Shown here: positions 24,551 to 37,800 of the stretch, piece by piece
Position numbering within the stretch: position 1 is the stretch's first letter
Layout of the letters: each line of letters starts with the position of its first letter
Origin: Saccharopolyspora_C sp047200635
GTDB lineage: Bacteria > Actinomycetota > Actinomycetes > Mycobacteriales > Pseudonocardiaceae
DNA length: 64,000 nucleotides
Direction: 5' to 3'
NCBI RefSeq assembly: GCF_047200635.1
Contig: NZ_JBJZOI010000001.1
Coordinates: forward strand, 124,001 to 188,000
The notes under the pieces: model-generated
Seen by the model: only the letters and a program-made list of their open reading frames with translations
Databases searched by the model: none
What the model was told of the DNA's origin: nothing
Program-made: the position numbers and the translations under genes

Positions 24551-24748
24551 TCAGTCCTCCTGCACGGTGATCGCCTGCGAGGGGCAGATCAGCGCCGCCT
24601 GGCGCACGTTCTCCGCGTGCTCCGCGCCGGGGCTCTCCACCAGCAGCGTCACGACGCCCTCGTCGTCCTGGTCGAACACGTCGGGGTCGGACAGGACGCA
24701 CTGCCCGGCGCCGACGCAGCGCTCGGTGTCCGCGGTGATCTTGAGCAT
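24551..24748 (-). CDS. [3Fe-4S]-type ferredoxin, NysM/AmphM-like
   Basis: 65 residues. I start at the ATG at 24748, which has AAGGAG 6 bases upstream; a longer frame to 24778 would overlap the preceding P450 gene. Three cysteines (Cys11 and Cys17 in CVGAGQC, Cys55 in CPSQAI) fit the one-cluster [3Fe-4S] ferredoxins that feed actinomycete P450s. The acidic surface (DPDVFDQDDEG) suits docking to a P450. It lies 26 bases after the P450 stop and is the last gene of the minus-strand operon. By position and size it is the equivalent of NysM, the likely electron donor to the adjacent P450 and possibly to the one at 22949. Confidence 0.93.
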   Translation of the reverse strand: MLKITADTERCVGAGQCVLSDPDVFDQDDEGVVTLLVESPGAEHAENVRQAALICPSQAITVQED

Positions 24749-24774
24749 GGGTCTCCTTCGGGAACGGTGCGTGG

Positions 24775-25941
24775 TCACCAGCGGACCGGCAGCGAGTGCA
24801 ACCCGAACAGCACGCCGTCGTGCTTGAACGGCAGCTCCGCCACCGGCCCGGCCAGTTCCAGCTTAGGGATGCGGTCGAACAGCACCTGGTAGGCGAGGTC
24901 CATCTCCCCGCGCACCAGGTTCTGCCCGAGGCACTGGTGCACCCCGTAGCCGAACGCCACGTGGTGCCGGGCCGCCCGGTCCGGGTCGAAGCGGTGCGGG
25001 CAGCCGAAGGCGCGCTCGTCGTGGTTGGCCGCCGCCACCAGCGGCACGATGCCCTCGCCCGCCGCGATCCGCTGCCCGCCGATCTCCAGGTCCTCGACCG
25101 CGACCCGCAGCGCCACCAGATCGGCCACCGAGTGCAGCCGCAGCAGCTCCTCGACGACGCCGTCGCGGCCGATCCACTCCGGGTTCAGCAGCAGCGTCAG
25201 CACCCCGAGCGCGATGTTGTTCGCCGTGGTCTCGTGCCCCGCGATGAGCAGCAGCATGGCCACCCCGGACAGCTCGGCGGCCGACATGGTGCCGGCGGCG
25301 AGCAGCCTGCTGATCAGGTCCTCGCCCGGACGCCTGCGCTTGATCGAGATCAGCCGGTTGAGGTAGCGCAGCAGCTCCTTGGTGGCCGCCTCGCGGTCCT
25401 GGTCGGTGGCCGCGGTGCTCACCAGCACCCGGGTCTTGGCCTCGAAGAAGTCCCGGTCCACCCGGGGCACCCCGAGCAGGCTGGAGATCACCAGCGAGGG
25501 CACCGGCAGCGCGAAGTCCGCCACCAGGTCCGCGGTGTCGCCCGCCGCGAGCATCGCGTCCACCCGGTCCCGCACCACCTGCTCGATCGCGGGCCGCATC
25601 TCCCGGATCCGGCGCACCGAGAACTCGGAGATCAGCGTCTTGCGGAACCGGCCGTGGTCCGGCGGGTCGAGGGCGACGAACCAGCCGGGCATGGTGTCCG
25701 GCGAGGGCACCCCGCCGGTACTGCCGAGCAGGCTCGGGAAGCCCTCGTGCGCCGGGTTGGAGCTGACCCTCGGGTCGGTGAGCACCGCGCGCACGTCCTC
25801 GTGCCGCGTCACCAGCCACACCACCGCTCCCGTGGGCAGCCGCGAGCGCACCAGGCCCGGCCGCTCGCGGTAGCCCGCGTACTCGGGCGGCGGGAAGGGC
25901 GCGCCGGGACGGCGCGTCGGGAAGTCGACCACCTCGGGCAT
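24775..25941 (-). CDS. Cytochrome P450, NysN/AmphN/PimG-like, probable exocyclic carboxyl-forming oxidase
   Basis: 388 residues from the ATG at 25941, which has GGAG 8 bases upstream; an earlier GTG at 25950 overlaps that site and is less likely. I-helix AGHETT, K-helix EELLR, heme loop FGYGVHQCLG with Cys337. The gene sits between the aminotransferase and ferredoxin genes, as nysN and amphN do. Those enzymes oxidise the methyl branch laid down by a methylmalonyl module (C-16 in nystatin and amphotericin, C-12 in natamycin) through alcohol and aldehyde to the carboxyl. The module that would supply this methyl should lie in the PKS part left of the window. The assignment rests on motifs and gene order; substrate and position are inferred. 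Confidence 0.92.
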   Translation of the reverse strand: MPEVVDFPTRRPGAPFPPPEYAGYRERPGLVRSRLPTGAVVWLVTRHEDVRAVLTDPRVSSNPAHEGFPSLLGSTGGVPSPDTMPGWFVALDPPDHGRFRKTLISEFSVRRIREMRPAIEQVVRDRVDAMLAAGDTADLVADFALPVPSLVISSLLGVPRVDRDFFEAKTRVLVSTAATDQDREAATKELLRYLNRLISIKRRRPGEDLISRLLAAGTMSAAELSGVAMLLLIAGHETTANNIALGVLTLLLNPEWIGRDGVVEELLRLHSVADLVALRVAVEDLEIGGQRIAAGEGIVPLVAAANHDERAFGCPHRFDPDRAARHHVAFGYGVHQCLGQNLVRGEMDLAYQVLFDRIPKLELAGPVAELPFKHDGVLFGLHSLPVRW

Positions 25942-25972
25942 GATCCGCACTCCATCGTCGTCTGCTGCGTGG

Positions 25973-27025
25973 TCAGCTCCGGGCGCAGAACTCCCGGACC
26001 TTGCCGACGATGTAGTCCTGGTCGTCGGCGCTGAGCCCGGTGTGCGTGGGCAGGTAGAGCCCGTCCTCGCTGAACCGGGTGGCGTTGAGCTCGGGCCAGC
26101 CCGGGTGGTGGTAGCCGGGCTGCCTGCTCATGGGTTTGAAGAACAACCGGGTCTCCACGCCGTGCTCGGCGAGGTGGGCCCGCAGCCCGTCCCGGTCGCG
26201 GGCGCGCAGGTCGTACATCCACAGCACGTCGCGCTCGGGCATCAGGGTGATGCCCTCGACGTCGCGGAGGCCCTCGTCGTAGCGCTGCTCGATCTCGCGG
26301 CGCAGCGCCAGGACGCGGTCCAGCTGCTCGGTCTGGGCGAGCGCGACCGCGGCCTGCATCGCGGTCATCCGGAAGTTGTAGGCCAGCTTCTTGTGCAGGA
26401 AGCTGTGATCGCGGGAGAAGGCCATGCCGCGCAGGTGCGCGAGCTGCTCGGCCAGCCTCGGGTCGTCGGTCAGGCAGATGCCGCCCTCGCCCGCCGTGAT
26501 GATCTTGTTGGCGAACAGCGAGAAGCAGGCGACGTCGCCGACCGGGCGCACGCCGTGGGCCTCGGCGGAGTCCTCCACCACGCGCAGGTTGTACTCGTAG
26601 GCCAGCTCCAGGATCGGGTCCATGGCGCAGCGCCTGCCGTAGACGTGCACCGGCATGATCACCTTGGTGCGCGGAGTGATCTTCTCCTCGATCCGGGTGA
26701 CGTCGATGTTGAGGTCGTCGGCGCAGTCCACGAACACCGGTGCGGCACCGGTGTAGGTCACCGCCCAGGCCGAGGCGATCATGGTGAACTCGGGGACGAT
26801 CACCTCGTCGCCCGGGCCGATGCCGAGCGCGCGCAGCGCCAGGGTCAGCGCCGTGGTGCCCGAGGAGCAGGCCACCCCGTGCGCCGAACCGTGGTACTGG
26901 GCGAACGCCTCCTCGAACCGGCGCACGAACGGGCCCTGCGAGGAGATCCAGTTCTCGCTGATCGCCTCGCTGGTGTACTGCAGCTCGCGGCCCCGCAGCC
27001 AGGGCATCGACACCGGGTGGCGCAT
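25973..27025 (-). CDS. PLP-dependent sugar aminotransferase (DegT/DnrJ/EryC1 family), NysDII-like, mycosamine formation
   Basis: 350 residues. The ATG at 27025 overlaps the stop of the glycosyltransferase gene by one base (TGATG), which suggests coupled translation. Family features are present: a GTTAL segment near 56-60, PLP-contact Asp152 in VVEDSAEAHG, and Schiff-base Lys174 in SLFANKIITAGEGG. The protein length is typical. In polyene clusters this enzyme (NysDII, AmphDII) transfers an amino group to GDP-3-keto-6-deoxymannose to give GDP-mycosamine. Its presence argues for an amino sugar on the product, in contrast to polyenes with neutral sugars. The GDP-mannose 4,6-dehydratase needed earlier in the pathway is not in the window. 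Confidence 0.93.
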   Translation of the reverse strand: MRHPVSMPWLRGRELQYTSEAISENWISSQGPFVRRFEEAFAQYHGSAHGVACSSGTTALTLALRALGIGPGDEVIVPEFTMIASAWAVTYTGAAPVFVDCADDLNIDVTRIEEKITPRTKVIMPVHVYGRRCAMDPILELAYEYNLRVVEDSAEAHGVRPVGDVACFSLFANKIITAGEGGICLTDDPRLAEQLAHLRGMAFSRDHSFLHKKLAYNFRMTAMQAAVALAQTEQLDRVLALRREIEQRYDEGLRDVEGITLMPERDVLWMYDLRARDRDGLRAHLAEHGVETRLFFKPMSRQPGYHHPGWPELNATRFSEDGLYLPTHTGLSADDQDYIVGKVREFCARS

Positions 27026-28428
27026 CAGCGGCCCGCCCCCGTCGCGGTCAGCGCCGGCAGCGCCAGCAGCAGCTCGGCGGCCCGCTCCCGCCCGCCCGCC
27101 TCGCGCAGCAGCTTTCCGCTGAGCTCGGCCCGGTCCCGGAACGAGGGGTCGTCGAGGACCCGGGTCAGCTTGTCCAGCACGTCGTCCACGTCGATCGTCT
27201 CCGGCCGGTCCAGGGTGAGGCTGACGCCGAGGTCCCGGCCGCGCACCGCCTGGTCGTCGCAGTCGACCCACAGCGGCCTGACCACCAGCGGCGTGCCGAA
27301 GTGCAGTCCCTCGTGGAAACCGTTGCCGCCCGCGTGGGTGAAGAACAGCCGCACGTGGGGGTGGGCGAGCACGTCGAGCTGCGAGGGCAACCAGGCCTCC
27401 ACCCGCAGGTTGGCGGGGAGCTCGGCGACCGGGGGCAGCAGGTGCTGCTGCTCGGCGGGCAGCTTCCAGAGCACGTGGGTGCCGCGCTCGCCGAGCCGCC
27501 GGACCACCTCCAGCAGGGCGCGCACCTGCTCGGCGGTGAGCCGGGTGATGGTGCCGAAGCCCATGTACACCACGGAATCGCGCTCGTCCAACCAGGCCGA
27601 GAGCCCGCCGTCGTCGGGGGCCTGCGGCAGCGGCGGCACCATCGTGCCGACCAGGCGCAGGTGCGGCGGGGCCGGGAACGGGTAGTCCAGTTCGGGGACG
27701 GAGTAGCACAGCACCATCTCGGCGTGCTCGACGCGGGACATGAACCCGCCCGCCTCCTCGGCGATGCCGAGCTCGTCGCGGATCCGCTGGTCCCGCGCCG
27801 CCCGCTCGCGCAGCTCCCTGGTCAGGAACATGCCCAGGGTGCGGAACTTGAACACCCGGTTCGCGATCCGCTGCGCGAGGCTCATCGGGTGCGGCAGCCC
27901 GGAGTGCGGGACGGGGAAGTCGGGTCCGGTGTAGGACTTCGCGAACGGCACGTGCGAGGTGAGCACGTTGCTCGGCATGAACGGCACCCCGAGCACGAAC
28001 GGGATGCCCTTGGTGATGGCGAGCTCGTAACCGTAGGAGCACATGCTCTCCACGACCATCAGCGCCGGGCGGATCTCCTCCACCGCGGCCTCCAGCGCGC
28101 GGTACTTCTCGATGCGCGCCTCGGGGGAGAAGGTGTGCCGGATGACCGCGCGGTGCGCCTTGAACCGGGACCGCTGGGTGACCTCGGCGTAGGTCTCGTC
28201 GTCCCAGGTCACCGCGGACATCTCCGGGACCACCGGTCCGAGCGGGACGAACTCGACGGGCGTGTCCACCTGGAGCGCCGCGACCTCGGCCCGCCGGTTG
28301 TCGTCCGTGGCGAAGTGCAGGTCGGCGACGCCGCGCCGGGACAGCTCCGCGGCCAGCACCAGCAGCGGGTTCAGCAGTCCGCTCTCCGGGTAGCTGACGA
28401 ACAGGATCGGCCGCCGGGTCGAGTCCAT
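27025..28428 (-). CDS. Glycosyltransferase (UGT-like), NysDI/AmphDI-like mycosaminyltransferase
   Basis: 467 residues from the ATG at 28428; a GAAGGG ribosome site stands 7 bases upstream, and the in-frame GTG at 28437 is less favoured. The N-terminal half shows the acceptor-domain opening (ILFVSYPESGLLNPLLVLA). The C-terminal half has the sugar-nucleotide signature THAGGNGFHEGLHFGTPLVV followed by DCDDQAVR. This is the GT-B fold family of the polyene mycosaminyltransferases NysDI, AmphDI and PimK. It would attach mycosamine from its GDP donor to the hydroxyl next to the polyene, late in biosynthesis. It is the first gene of the minus-strand operon and faces the loading-module gene across a shared 233-base promoter region. 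Confidence 0.93.
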   Translation of the reverse strand: MDSTRRPILFVSYPESGLLNPLLVLAAELSRRGVADLHFATDDNRRAEVAALQVDTPVEFVPLGPVVPEMSAVTWDDETYAEVTQRSRFKAHRAVIRHTFSPEARIEKYRALEAAVEEIRPALMVVESMCSYGYELAITKGIPFVLGVPFMPSNVLTSHVPFAKSYTGPDFPVPHSGLPHPMSLAQRIANRVFKFRTLGMFLTRELRERAARDQRIRDELGIAEEAGGFMSRVEHAEMVLCYSVPELDYPFPAPPHLRLVGTMVPPLPQAPDDGGLSAWLDERDSVVYMGFGTITRLTAEQVRALLEVVRRLGERGTHVLWKLPAEQQHLLPPVAELPANLRVEAWLPSQLDVLAHPHVRLFFTHAGGNGFHEGLHFGTPLVVRPLWVDCDDQAVRGRDLGVSLTLDRPETIDVDDVLDKLTRVLDDPSFRDRAELSGKLLREAGGRERAAELLLALPALTATGAGR

Positions 28429-28506
28429 GGGGCACACCCTTCACGAGTCGGCATCCCCCTGCGGCAGGGGACGGGAGGGGACGCCGCCCTTTCTCCCACG
28501 CTGCCG

Positions 28507-28522
28507 GGCGGAGAATCCCTAG
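28507..28522 (-). promoter_or_regulatory. PAS-LuxR (PimM/AmphRIV-type) binding site candidate, toward the glycosyltransferase operon
   Basis: On the minus strand this reads CTAGGGATTCTCCGCC. It matches 12 of 16 positions of the published PimM consensus CTVGGGAWWTCCCBAG, with the first nine bases perfect. The mirror-image site at 28559 serves the other direction. No regulator gene is in the window. Confidence 0.55.
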
Positions 28523-28558
28523 TCCTGCGAACGCCTTCCGCGTCCACGACCTGCTGCT

Positions 28559-28574
28559 CTAGGGAAAAGTACAG
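28559..28574 (+). promoter_or_regulatory. PAS-LuxR (PimM/AmphRIV-type) binding site candidate, toward the loading-module PKS
   Basis: Reads CTAGGGAAAAGTACAG, 12 of 16 matches to the PimM consensus CTVGGGAWWTCCCBAG, with positions 1-9 perfect. The distance to a possible -10 (TACGCT at 28587) suits an activator bound near -35. Confidence 0.55.
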
Positions 28575-28661
28575 CGATCTCGCTCCTACGCTGCGCAGTC
28601 GAGCGGTGCCGTGCCCGGCTCCTGCCCGAGCCACGAACTCCTGCCAGAGGTGGTGCAGCGC

Positions 28662-31808
<3,147 letters not shown>

Positions 31809-31855
31809 GCCACCGCTCATCCCCAGCCCGCGCTAGCCGATGTGAGGACGGACCG

Positions 31856-34800
31856 GTGCCAGAAGACCAGCAGGACAGAGTCGTCGACTACTTGCGGCGC
31901 GTGACCGTCGACCTGCGCCACGCCCGCAAGCGCATCGAGGAGCTGGAGGGGCGCGAGCGCGAGCCGATCGCGATCGTCGGGATGGCCTGCCGCTACCCCG
32001 GGGACGTGTCGTCCCCGGATGACCTGTGGGAGCTGGTGCGCTCCGGCGGCGATGCGGTGGGCGGGTTCCCGGAGGATCGCGGCTGGGACCTGGGCCGGCT
32101 GCGGCGGGACAGCGCCACCGACGCGGGCGGCTTCCTGGCCGACGCGGCGGGGTTCGACGCCGGTTTCTTCGGGATCTCCCCGCGCGAGGCGCAGGCGATG
32201 GACCCGCAGCAGCGGCTGCTGCTGGAGGTCTCCTGGGAGGCGGTGGAGCGCGCCGGCATCCGCCCGGACGCGCTGCGCGACACCGAGGCCGGGGTGTTCG
32301 TCGGCGCCTACCACTGGGGCCGTGCGCAGGCCGTCGCCGAGGACTCGCGGGGCCATGCGATGACCGGGACCGCCTCCAGCGTGCTGTCCGGGCGGTTGGC
32401 GTACGCGCTGGGTCTGCGCGGGCCCGCGCTCACGGTGGACACGGCCTGCTCGTCCTCGCTGGTCGCGCTGCACCTGGCGTCCCGGTCGCTGCGCGCGGGG
32501 GAGTCCTCGCTGGCGCTGGTCGGCGGGGTCGCGGTGCTGTCGGACCCCTCGCTGTTCGTGGAGTTCAGCAGGCAGGGCGGGCTGGCGGCGGACGGTCGCT
32601 GCAAGGCGTTCGCGGCGGAGGCCGACGGCACCGGCTGGTCCGAGGGCGTGGGTGTGCTGGTGCTGGAGCGGTTGTCCGACGCTCGTCTGCGCGGGCACGA
32701 GGTGCTGGCCGTGGTGCGGGGCAGCGCGGTGAACCAGGACGGCGCGTCGAACGGGCTGACGGCGCCGAACGGTCCCGCGCAGCAGCGGGTCATCGAGCAG
32801 GCGCTGGAGAGCGCGGCACTGCGACCGTCCGATGTGGACGTGGTGGAGGCGCACGGGACCGGTACTTCGCTGGGTGATCCGATCGAGGCGCAGGCGTTGC
32901 TGGCGACCTACGGTCAGGAGCGGGACGAGCCGTTGTGGCTGGGCTCGCTGAAGTCGAACATCGGCCACACCCAGGCGGCGGCCGGGGTCGCCGGGGTGAT
33001 CAAGGTGGTCCAGGCGATGCGGTACGGGCTGCTGCCACCGACGCTGCACGCCGGGACGCCTTCCCCGCACGTGGACTGGAGCTCGGGCGCGGTGCGGCTG
33101 CTGACCGACCAGGTGGACTGGCCGGACGGGCAGCGGCCGCGCCGGGCCGCGGTGTCCTCCTTCGGCATCAGCGGCACCAACGCGCACGCGGTGCTGGAGC
33201 AGGCCCCGCCGGTCGAGCCCGCCGAACCGGTGGACGCCGAACCGGTGGGCACCGGGGGCGCGGGCGTGGTGCCGTGGGTGCTCTCCGCCCGGACCGAGCG
33301 GGCGCTGCGCGGCCAAGCCGATCGCCTCGCCCGCGCCCTGGAATCCGGCTCGCCCGATCCGGTGGACGTCGCGCGCTCGCTGCTGCGCTCCCGGTCCCTG
33401 TTCGAGCACCGAGCCGTGCTGCTCGGCTCCGAACTCGGGCAGCGCCGGGACGCGCTGCGGGCGCTGGCCGCCGGGGAGACCGACCCCGCGGTGGTGGACG
33501 GCGCGGCCGAGGTCGACGGCGGCGTCGTGTTCGTCTTCCCCGGCCAGGGCGCGGCCTGGGCGGGCATGGGGGCCCGGCTGCTCGACGAGTCCCCGGTGTT
33601 CGCCGCCCGTCTCGCCGACTGCGAGCGGGCGCTCGCCGAATTCGTGGACTGGTCGCTGACTGCCGTGCTGCGCGGAGAACCCGGGGCGCCCGGGCTGGAG
33701 CACGACGAGGTGCAGCAACCGGCGACCTTCGCGGTGATGGTGGCGCTCGCGGAGCTGTGGCGAGCGCACGGCGTCACCCCGGACGCGGTCGTCGGCCACT
33801 CGCAGGGCGAGGTCGCCGCCGCCGTCGTCTCCGGGGCGCTGTCGCTGCGGGAGGGCGCTCGGCTGATCGCGCGGCGCGGCCGGCTCATCGGCCGCCGGCT
33901 GGCCGGGACGGGCGGGATGCTGTCCGTCGCGCTCCCCGCCGCCGAGGTCGAGCGGCTGATCGAGGGGCGCGACCTGGCGCTGGCCGCCCTGAACGGTCCG
34001 GGCTCGGTGGCCGTCTCCGGGCCGGTCGCGGCGGTGGAGGCGCTGCGCGAGGAGCTCACCGCCGCCGGGCACCGGTCGCGGCGGGTCGACATGGACTACC
34101 CCTCGCACTGCCCGCTCGTGGAGCCGCTGCGGGAGGAGCTGCTGGCCGAGCTCGCCGACCTGGAACCGGCCACCCCGCGGATCCCCTTCCTGTCCACCGT
34201 CACCGGAGAGTGGCTGGACACCGCGTGCACCGACGCGGAGTACTGGTTCCGGAACATGCGCGAACCGGTGCGCTTCGGCCCGGCGGTGGAGGCGCTGCTG
34301 GAGTCGGGACACCGCGCGTTCGTCGAGGTGGGCGCGCACCCGGTGCTCGGCCCGGCGGTGCAGGAGCTCGCGGAGCCGCGAGCGGCGCGGGTGGTCGTGA
34401 CCGGCACGCTGCGCCGCGACGACGGCGGGCTGGACCGGGTCCTCGCCTCGGCCGCCGCCCTGTTCGCGCGGGGCGTCCAGGTCGACCTCGCGGCGGGCCT
34501 GCCGGAGGGGCGGATCGTGCCGCTGCCCACCTACGCCTTCCAGCACGAGCGGTTCTGGACCGAGCCCGCGCGATCCGGCGGCGATCCGGCCGACGCGGAG
34601 TTCTGGACCGCGGTCGAGCGCCAGGACGCCGACGCGCTCACCGCGCACCTGCACGTCGACGAGCGGGCGCTGGCTGCCGTGCTGCCCGCGCTGTCGAGCT
34701 GGCGCAGACAGCGCCGGGCGCTGGCCGAGGCCGACGACTGGCGCTACCGGGTCGCGTGGCGCGAGGTCACCGGGCTGCCGCGCCCCGCCCTCGCGGGGAC

Positions 34801-37800
34801 CTGGCTGGTGGTGTCCTCGGCGCGCGCCGCCGACGCGGAGGTCGCCGCCGCGCTGGCGGCGGGCGGCGCCGAGGTGCGGGAGCTGGAGCTCGGCGAGGCG
34901 GACGCGGACCGCGCCGCGCTGGCCGGGCGGCTGGCCGGGGCCGGGGCGGTCGAGGGCGTCGTCTCGCTGCTCGCCCTCGACGAGGAACCCGCCGCGGCGC
35001 AACCGGATCTGCCGCTGGGCCTGGCGTCGACCGTGCTGCTGGTGCAGGCGCTCGGGGACGCCGGGATCGACGCACCGATGTGGACGATCACCCGGGACGC
35101 CGCGCGCACCGGACCGGAGGACGCGCTGCGCAACCCGGTGCAGGCTCAGGTGCAGGGCGTGTCCTGGACGGCCGCCCTGGAGCACCCGAGGCGCTGGGGC
35201 GGCACCGTCGACCTGCCCGCCGGGCCCGACCCGCGCACCGGGGAGGCGCTGGCCGCGATCCTCACCGGAGCCCGGGGCGAGGACCAGCTGGCGATCCGCC
35301 CGCGGGGGGTGCTGGCCCGGCGGGTGGTGCGCGCCGAGGCGCCGCGTCCGGTGCGGGAGTGGGCGCCGCGCGGCACCGCGCTGATCACCGGCGGCACCGG
35401 GACCATCGGCCCCGGCCTGGCCAGGTGGCTGGCGGCGCGGGGCGCGGAGCGGATCGTGCTCACCTCGCGGCGCGGCGCGGCTGCCGAGGGGATGCCGGAG
35501 CTCGTCGCCGAGCTCGCCGAGCGCGGGACCGAGCTGCGGGTGGAGTCCTGCGACGTGGCCGACCGGGACGCGGTGGCGGCGCTGCTGGACCGCCTCACCG
35601 CCGAGGGCCACGAGCTGCGCACCGTCGTGCACGCCGCCGTGACCATCGAGCTGGAGACCCTCGCGGAGACCTCGCCGGAGGCGGTCGCGCGGGTGGTCCG
35701 GGCCAAGGTCGCCGGCGCCCGGCACCTCGACGAGCTGCTGGGCGCCGAGCTGGACGCCTTCGTGCTGTACTCCTCGGTCGCCGGGATGTGGGGCAGCCGC
35801 GAGCACGCCGCGTACGCGGCGGGCAACGCTTTCCTGGGCGCGCTCGCGGAGAACCGGCGGGCCCGGGGACTGCCCGCGACGTCCCTGCACTGGGGGAAGT
35901 GGCCGGACTCCCCGGAGCTGGCCGCGGCCGACCGGCACGGCGCGCGCCGGTCCGGATTGCGCGTCCTCGACCCGGAGACGGCGCTGCTCGGGCTGCGGCG
36001 GGCGCTGGACGAGGACGCCTCGGTGCTCGCGCTGACCGACGTGGACTGGGCCACCTACCACCAGGTCTTCACCTCGGCGCGGGCGACGGCGCTGTTCGAC
36101 GAGATCCCGGAGATCGGCGCGGCGGAGGCGGCCACCACGAGCGGGACCGGGGAGTTCGCCGAGCGCGTCCGGGCCGCGGCCGGGCCCGAACGGGACGCGC
36201 TGCTGCTGGAGCTGGTGCGCGAGCAGGCGGCGGCGGTGCTCGGGCACCCCGGTGGCGGGGGGCTCCCCGCGCGGCGCGCCTTCCGCGAGCTCGGTTTCGA
36301 CTCGGTGACCGCCGTGGAGTTGCGCAACCGGCTGGTGCGCGTCACCGGCGCCGCGCTGCCCACCGCGGTCGTGTTCGACCACCCGTCCCCGGTGGCGCTG
36401 GCGGAGTTCCTGGGCGAGCTGCTGACCGGGGCGTCCGAGCACCGCGCGGCCACCGCGTCCGCACCGGCGGACGAGCCGATCGCCGTGGTCGGCATGGGAT
36501 GTCGGCTGCCGGGAGGCGTGACCTCCCCGGAGGACCTGTGGCGGCTGCTGCGCGAGGGCGGTGACGCGATCTCGGAGATCCCCGCCGACCGGGGCTGGGA
36601 CGTCGCGGAGCTCTACGACCCCGACCCGGAACGGGCGGGCCGGACCTACGCGGTGCTCGGCGGTTTCCTGGACGACCCGGCCGGGTTCGACGCCGGTTTC
36701 TTCGGGATCTCGCCGCGCGAGGCGCTGGCGATGGATCCGCAGCAGCGGCTGCTGCTGGAGACCGGCTGGGAGGCCCTGGAGCGCGCCGGGATCGACCCGG
36801 AGTCGTTGCGCGGCAGCTCCACCGGCGTCTTCGTCGGCGCGACCCACCAGGGTCACAGCGCCAGCGCCTTCGGCATCGACGACGGCACCGAGGGGCAGTT
36901 CATCACCGGCGCCGCCGCCAGCGTGCTCTCCGGTCGGCTGGCCTACCTGCTGGGGCTGGAGGGCCCGGCGGTCACGGTGGACACGGCCTGCTCGTCCTCG
37001 CTGGTGGCGCTGCACCAGGCCTGCCAGTCGCTGCGCACCGGGGAGAGCTCGCTGGCGCTGGCGGCGGGATCGACGGTGCTGGCCGGCCCGCAGGACTTCC
37101 TCGGGTTCAGCCGGCTGGGTGCGCTGTCGGTCGACGGGCGGTGCAAGGCCTTCGCCGAGGGCGCCGACGGGATGAGCCTCGCCGAGGGCGTGGGGGTGGT
37201 GGTGCTGGAGCGGTTGTCCGAGGCTCGTCGGCGCGGGCACGAGGTGCTGGCGGTGGTGCGGGGCAGCGCGGTGAACCAGGACGGTGCGTCGAACGGGTTG
37301 ACGGCGCCGAACGGTCCGTCGCAGCAGCGGGTGATCCGCTCCGCGCTGGCCGCGGCCGGGCTCGATCCGTCCGAAGTGGATGCCGTGGAGGCGCACGGGA
37401 CCGGTACTTCGCTGGGTGATCCGATCGAGGCGCAGGCGTTGCTGGCGACCTACGGTCAGGGTCGGGACGAGCCGTTGTGGCTGGGCTCGCTGAAGTCGAA
37501 CATCGGCCACACCCAGGCCACCGCGGGCATCGCCGGACTGATCAAGGTGGTGCTGGCGCTGCGGCACGGGCTGCTGCCCCGGACGCTGCACGCCGAGCAC
37601 CCCACCGAGCACGTGGACTGGTCCGGCGGGCAGGTGCGGTTGCTCGCCGAGGAGATCGCCTGGCCGGGCGGGGACCGCCCGCGCCGCGCGGCGGTCTCGG
37701 CGTTCGGCATCAGCGGCACCAACGCCCACGCCGTCCTGGAGCAGGCCCCTGAGACCGGTGCGGCGCGGCGGGAACCGGTGGGGGTGCGGCACGGAATCGT

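Larger units (their letters stand above)
28429..28661. promoter_or_regulatory. Divergent promoter region between the glycosyltransferase operon and the A-B-C PKS genes
   Basis: 233 bases separate the two divergent start codons. It is the only intergenic space in the window placed to drive both the sugar/oxidase operon and the starter PKS genes. It contains two CTAGGGA-type half-sites pointing outward, one toward each operon (entered separately). A TACGCT at 28587-28592 is a possible -10 for the rightward transcript. In-frame GTG codons at 28611, 28650 and 28653 could start the PKS earlier, but the ATG at 28662 has the better ribosome site. Confidence 0.7.

Noticed and set aside
24126..24701. 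Minus-strand frame across the P450-ferredoxin gap
   Set aside because: Arg/Pro/Ala-rich, overlaps the ferredoxin in another frame, no recognisable motif and no ribosome site.
28611..28661. GTG at 28611 as start of the loading PKS
   Set aside because: Possible, but the added residues resemble no docking or KS sequence, and the ATG at 28662 has AGAGG upstream.
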